Source: an uncultured Prevotellaceae bacterium (GTDB lineage Bacteria; Bacteroidota; Bacteroidia; Bacteroidales; Muribaculaceae). From it: DNA of 37,662 nt. Of this stretch, positions 34,014-37,662 are shown in pieces. The stretch lies in assembly GCA_900320245.1 (NCBI GenBank), contig ONRP01000023.1, positions 1-37,662 on the forward strand. The letters run 5' to 3'. The translations under genes were made by a program, and so were the position numbers. The stretch's first letter is position 1. Each line of letters starts with the position of its first letter. The notes beneath the pieces were generated by a model. It worked only from the letters and a program-made list of their open reading frames with translations, ran no database searches and had not been told where the DNA came from.

Positions 34014-34056
34014 TTTGCGGCAGTAACCTGTCGGCATTGAATGTTTTTTTGATTTC

Positions 34057-34073
34057 TCGGCCGATTCGGCCGA
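34057..34073. repeat. twin 8-bp palindrome, copy 2
   Basis: Same 17 bases as 33666-33682. Bases 34074-34128 are A/T-rich with no feature seen. Confidence 0.8.
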
Positions 34074-34128
34074 TGAAAACTGATAGGGAAAAAAGATGAA
34101 AAATTGTTGAAAAAAAGGAATGAATATA

Positions 34129-34160
34129 TTTGCCATATATTAAAATATGTGGTAAATTTG
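34129..34160 (+). promoter_or_regulatory. promoter upstream of the giant secreted protein
   Basis: TTTG at 34129-34132, a 20-base spacer and TAAATTTG at 34153-34160, a full match. Transcription would start near 34166, about 344 bases before ATG 34510. Confidence 0.6.
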
Positions 34161-34509
34161 CGGGTGATTGTGAAGGACTTTGTCCTTGTCGTTCTTTATG
34201 GCTATTGACGACGGCTTTAAGTCGATGACCTGCAGTGTGTTGTTGATATTTTTGCCGTTGTTGGCCGTACCCGTTGAAATGGCACCAGGCCATACTATGC
34301 GCACTAACCGTTTGATTACGTCACTTAGAGTCAAGAGGAGGTTGAATTATTTTATCTTGTATAGCCGTTGAGTCAGTCGTTTTCTCATCAGCACCGTTGT
34401 GCTGCCCGCTCAGCACGGCTCGTACACGGCCAGCACCCCAATGAACAGCCAATAAAATCATTATGATATTATTAACCACTATTATTAACCATTTTAACAT
34501 TAATTGCTT
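34161..34509 (+). other. long leader region of the giant secreted protein
   Basis: About 344 bases between promoter and start codon. It holds the AAGGAC/GTCCTT hairpin (34173-34187), a possible 57-codon frame (ATG 34198 to TGA 34371) of doubtful coding value, and two ATTATTAACCA direct repeats shortly before the gene. No transcription terminator or known riboswitch pattern is recognised. Confidence 0.4.
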
Positions 34510-37500
34510 ATGAGGTACTTAAAACTAAAATTTCTTTTAATCTTCTTTGCCCTAGCGGCGGCAATACCGCCAGCCTGGGCAGAAACTGTGACATTTGATT
34601 TCGCAAATGTCGCTTCTACTAACGGAACAGCAATATCAGAGCTTTCACAGGATGGAGTGACTTTAACCTTCGAAAAAGGTTCTGGTAATGCACCTTCATG
34701 GTACGATGGAGTAATTCGCATTTATAAAGAAGGAAAACTAGGTGTGAATTGCACTAATCATAAGATAACGAGAATAGATTTTACAGGTTCTACTAAGTCC
34801 ACCACAGTTAATGGTGGCCTTGCAAATTGGTCTCCAACTAGTGGCGTCTATGAAATAACCGCAACTAATATTCCATCAGCTGCTACTTGGACTGGTTCAA
34901 TTAACTATGTTGAATTTAGTGTTGCGAATGATAAACGAGTTTACCTAACAAGTGTCACCGTCACTTATGAAGGTGGTAGTACCACTGAGCGTGTTGCGAC
35001 GCCAACGTTTAGTCCTGCTGGTGGCGACTATAACGAGGCTCAGAGTGTGACCATCTCATGCGAGACTCCGAACTCGACGATTTACTACACGACAGATGGC
35101 TCGACGCCTGATGAGACCAGCACTGAGTATACTGGTCCAATCACAGTAAGCAAGACCACGACCATCAAGGCTATTGCGGTGGCAACTGGCATGGAGAACA
35201 GTTATGTTGCCACTGCAACTTACACGTTGCCTAATCTTGTTGACAACTATGCCACAGCCAATGGGCTAGCCGCGAACACTGAGTTCACCTTTACAAAGAA
35301 GGCCGTTGTCGTCTATGTTGATAACGACGGCAAGAACATGTGGGTTCAGGATGAGAACGCACAGGCTGGTGGCGGCTTGATTTATGAGTCTGGAGGAGGT
35401 TTAGGCTTTGCACAAGGTGATGTCATCAAAGCCAACTGGACAGCAAAGACTAAAGCATATCAAGGTTTCAATGAGTTTGTGAACTTCAGTGGAGACAAAG
35501 TTACCGATGCTCATAAAGATCCTGTCGCTCTTGAGCGCACAACGCTCAGTGGAGAGAACATCCATGAGTATGTGCTCTTGACGAATGTAACGCTCACGAA
35601 AGACAATAATAGTTTATACGTTACTATTCCTGACTCACGTGCTAAATTGCTTCTCTTCACCACAAAGTTGGGTAAGTGCACAAACTTCACGCCTGTGGAT
35701 GGTAAGACGTATAATGTCAAGGGTATCGTGGGTAGTTATCAGAGCAACCTGCAGATCTATCCCATCGAGATTACTGAGTACGTTGCTCCTGGTGTTCCTT
35801 CAATCACGATTACACCTCCCGAGGTGCCGTTTAATGACGAGGGTGGTGTTTATACCGTAGACGCCTCCAACCTCCCAGACAATGGTTTGGGCGTGAGCGT
35901 ATCGGATGGCTTCTCTCGCTATCTGATAAATGGTAACAACGAACCCTATTATTACTTCAACGCTCCTTATAATGAGGGGACAGGTAATACGGTGACAGGT
36001 GGCCAGACGAGAGTCAACTATACTGGCCGCGAGTTCAGTGCCACGGGTACGATTACCTATACGAGCACTCCTGCTAGTGAGACTGCAAACTTAAGTTATC
36101 GCTCTGATGTATATATCTTTAACGATAATGGCAATGGTACGTGGAACTTCACCACTGGCGATACCAAGATGGATTATGCCAATAACGAATATACCAAAAC
36201 CATTACCGTTAATAATGAAGGCACCTGCATCCTGTTCGGTAGGAAGACAGGCGAGAACTATCGCTGGGAGAATGACTGGACTGATGGAGTGCATAACCGT
36301 CTCTTCTTTGGCGCATATACGCAGTATAATGGCGAAGAATGGTTGTATGGCACTAACACGTCAGGAAACCTCGACCTGAATCCTGCGGATATTTCTGGTC
36401 ATAATAAATACTCTGTCATCAAGTTGCCCGAGGCTGGTGAATATACCATCACCATCAATCCCACCGACAAGACCTTCAGCATCACGAAGGTTGTTCATCA
36501 GGTGGAGACACCGGTGATCAATCCTGGGACTGGTGAGTACAACACCATCCAGACGGTAACCATTACGGCCGTCGAGGGTGCCACCATCCACTACACCATT
36601 GATGGTAGCGAGCCCACCGAGAGCAGCACTCTCTATGAAGGTCCTATCACCGTTGACCAGTCGATGACCATCAAGGCCATCGCCGTGATGGACGGCATGG
36701 ACAACAGTGAGGTGGCCGAGGCTACCTACACGCTGCCCACTTCGGTTAACAATCTGACTGCCGCCAACGCACTGGAAGCAAACGCCGAGTTCCTGTTCAC
36801 AGGCGATGTTGTGGTTACCTATCACAATGGTGACTACACCTATCTGCGTGACGTGAACACCGATCAGGTCGGCAGTGGCCTGATTTATCAGTCTGGTCTC
36901 AATCTGTCGCAAGGCCAAGTCCTGAAGAAGGGCTGGGATGCCAAGAGGCTTGACTGGAGAGGCAATAGGGAATTCACTGACGCAATTAATGTTGAATACA
37001 GCGGCAACACTGCTGACTATGCTCCGTTCGATCGCACCGGTGTAGCATTTACCGATGCCAACATGAATGAGTATGTGACGTTCAACAATGTTAAGATCAC
37101 GGGCAAGACGCTTGACCAGAGTTCCGGCAAGTACACTTACACTGGCAACTATGTCGGCGATAACCGTGAAACCATTAACTACATCCTGCATAACCAGTTC
37201 GACCTGGATAACATTGAGGAGAACAGAGTCTATAATGTCACGGGTGTTGTAAACAAGCGCAACGATGACATTCAGGTTTATCCCACCGCGGTAACGCTGG
37301 TTAAGCAGGATCCTAAGTTGTCATTCAACCCGACTGAAGTCACCACCCCCTTTGGTGCTGCTGACTTCACCGAGCCTGTGCTGACCAAGCCCGATGACTT
37401 GTCAGTTAGCTACAGGAGCGGCAACACTGATATCGCAACGGTTGATGAGAACGGTAATGTAACCATCGTAGGTGTTGGTACTGCCATCATCTATGCTTCG

Positions 37501-37662
37501 TCTCTGGAGAATACATACTATTTCGCTGACGAAGCCAGCTACACCATCGTTGTCAACGCAGGCACCCCGACGTTCGCTTACACCGCTCAGACCGCTACCG
37601 CAGTCTATGGTGCTGAGGACAACCAGCTGCCCACACTGAACAATCCCAACGAGCTGACCGTG
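34510..37662 (+). CDS. giant secreted modular protein, C-terminus beyond the right edge
   Basis: An open frame of 1,051 codons with no stop before the window edge. A signal peptide (MRYLKLKFLLIFFALAAAI) ends near PAWA, residue 24. The next part (about 25-155) is a beta-sandwich (VTFDFANVAS, GVTLTFEKGSG). A chitobiase C-terminal-like module (about 163-240, ATPTFSPAGGDYN, IYYTTDGSTPDE) and an OB-like module (about 242-424, VDNYATANGLAANTEFTF) follow. After an Ig-like and a carbohydrate-binding-like stretch (about 430-660) the pair recurs: ETPVINPGTGEYN (about 665-744) and NLTAANALEANAEFLF (about 746-928). A bacterial Ig-like domain (about 936-1016) precedes the edge. No catalytic motif is seen in the visible part; adhesion or glycan binding is likely. 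The first 500 bases look more A/T-rich than most of the window. Confidence 0.9.
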   Translation, partial: MRYLKLKFLLIFFALAAAIPPAWAETVTFDFANVASTNGTAISELSQDGVTLTFEKGSGNAPSWYDGVIRIYKEGKLGVNCTNHKITRIDFTGSTKSTTVNGGLANWSPTSGVYEITATNIPSAATWTGSINYVEFSVANDKRVYLTSVTVTYEGGSTTERVATPTFSPAGGDYNEAQSVTISCETPNSTIYYTTDGSTPDETSTEYTGPITVSKTTTIKAIAVATGMENSYVATATYTLPNLVDNYATANGLAANTEFTFTKKAVVVYVDNDGKNMWVQDENAQAGGGLIYESGGGLGFAQGDVIKANWTAKTKAYQGFNEFVNFSGDKVTDAHKDPVALERTTLSGENIHEYVLLTNVTLTKDNNSLYVTIPDSRAKLLLFTTKLGKCTNFTPVDGKTYNVKGIVGSYQSNLQIYPIEITEYVAPGVPSITITPPEVPFNDEGGVYTVDASNLPDNGLGVSVSDGFSRYLINGNNEPYYYFNAPYNEGTGNTVTGGQTRVNYTGREFSATGTITYTSTPASETANLSYRSDVYIFNDNGNGTWNFTTGDTKMDYANNEYTKTITVNNEGTCILFGRKTGENYRWENDWTDGVHNRLFFGAYTQYNGEEWLYGTNTSGNLDLNPADISGHNKYSVIKLPEAGEYTITINPTDKTFSITKVVHQVETPVINPGTGEYNTIQTVTITAVEGATIHYTIDGSEPTESSTLYEGPITVDQSMTIKAIAVMDGMDNSEVAEATYTLPTSVNNLTAANALEANAEFLFTGDVVVTYHNGDYTYLRDVNTDQVGSGLIYQSGLNLSQGQVLKKGWDAKRLDWRGNREFTDAINVEYSGNTADYAPFDRTGVAFTDANMNEYVTFNNVKITGKTLDQSSGKYTYTGNYVGDNRETINYILHNQFDLDNIEENRVYNVTGVVNKRNDDIQVYPTAVTLVKQDPKLSFNPTEVTTPFGAADFTEPVLTKPDDLSVSYRSGNTDIATVDENGNVTIVGVGTAIIYASSLENTYYFADEASYTIVVNAGTPTFAYTAQTATAVYGAEDNQLPTLNNPNELTV

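Noticed and set aside
34198-34371. 57-codon frame in the leader of the giant secreted gene
   Set aside because: Hydrophobic patch but no clean signal peptide or known family, and hairpins overlap its start. Kept only as a remark on the leader.

Overview
The window looks like a chromosomal segment of a gut-type Bacteroidales (phylum Bacteroidota), most likely Muribaculaceae or Prevotellaceae. This rests on promoters of the Bacteroidota type (TTTG about 20 bases upstream of TAnnTTTG) before many genes, weak or absent Shine-Dalgarno sequences, lineage-typical families (DUF4924, DUF349 repeats, VanZ-like, C10 peptidase with a dockerin tail) and secreted proteins built from chitobiase-like and Ig-like modules. 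I saw no rRNA, tRNA, CRISPR array, transposase or phage gene. Species cannot be named from the sequence alone.

Layout. 1-3100 (minus): two tandem MFS transporters of one subfamily, the first cut by the left edge. 3383-5134 (minus): phosphoglucomutase/phosphomannomutase. 5311-8793 (plus): a secreted C10 cysteine peptidase with a C-terminal dockerin, then a double GNAT acetyltransferase. 8806-9894 (minus): a DUF362 lipoprotein. 10299-10751 (plus): a small secreted protein. 10863-17938 (minus): an apparent eight-gene operon running from a Crp/Fnr regulator through DUF4924, RfbD, release factor 3, a sugar kinase fused to a RapZ C-terminal domain, a MurU-like nucleotidyltransferase and an FMN-binding protein to a 2H phosphoesterase. 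It has a good promoter at one end and a hairpin terminator at the other. 18116-23660 (minus): an outer-membrane-like protein, a GNAT, an ABC-F ATPase, an XRE-methyltransferase fusion and a VanZ-like protein. 23947-25724 (plus): a small membrane protein and an NSS/SLC6 transporter. 25823-31330 (minus): RecQ, a polyprenyl-phosphate sugar transferase and a DUF349 protein. 31968-33204 (minus): a cyclophilin lipoprotein with a small helical protein. 34510 to the right edge (plus): a very large secreted modular protein, still open at the edge.

How the genes fit together. The best functional cluster is cell-wall sugar metabolism: the kinase-RapZ fusion and the nucleotidyltransferase overlap by four bases and resemble an AmgK/MurU route for salvaging N-acetylmuramate. 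RfbD (dTDP-rhamnose) lies in the same operon, and a phosphohexomutase and an initiating glycan transferase lie elsewhere in the window.

The non-coding DNA is unusual. Arrays of 7-bp units (AACTCTT, TAGTCCC and GTTTTAA types) sit at or next to stop codons of minus-strand genes, and a 14-unit 9-bp array with CTAG in every unit follows the methyltransferase gene. A 200-bp dispersed repeat flanks the cyclophilin pair in direct orientation. A dense cluster of long inverted repeats precedes the giant secreted protein.
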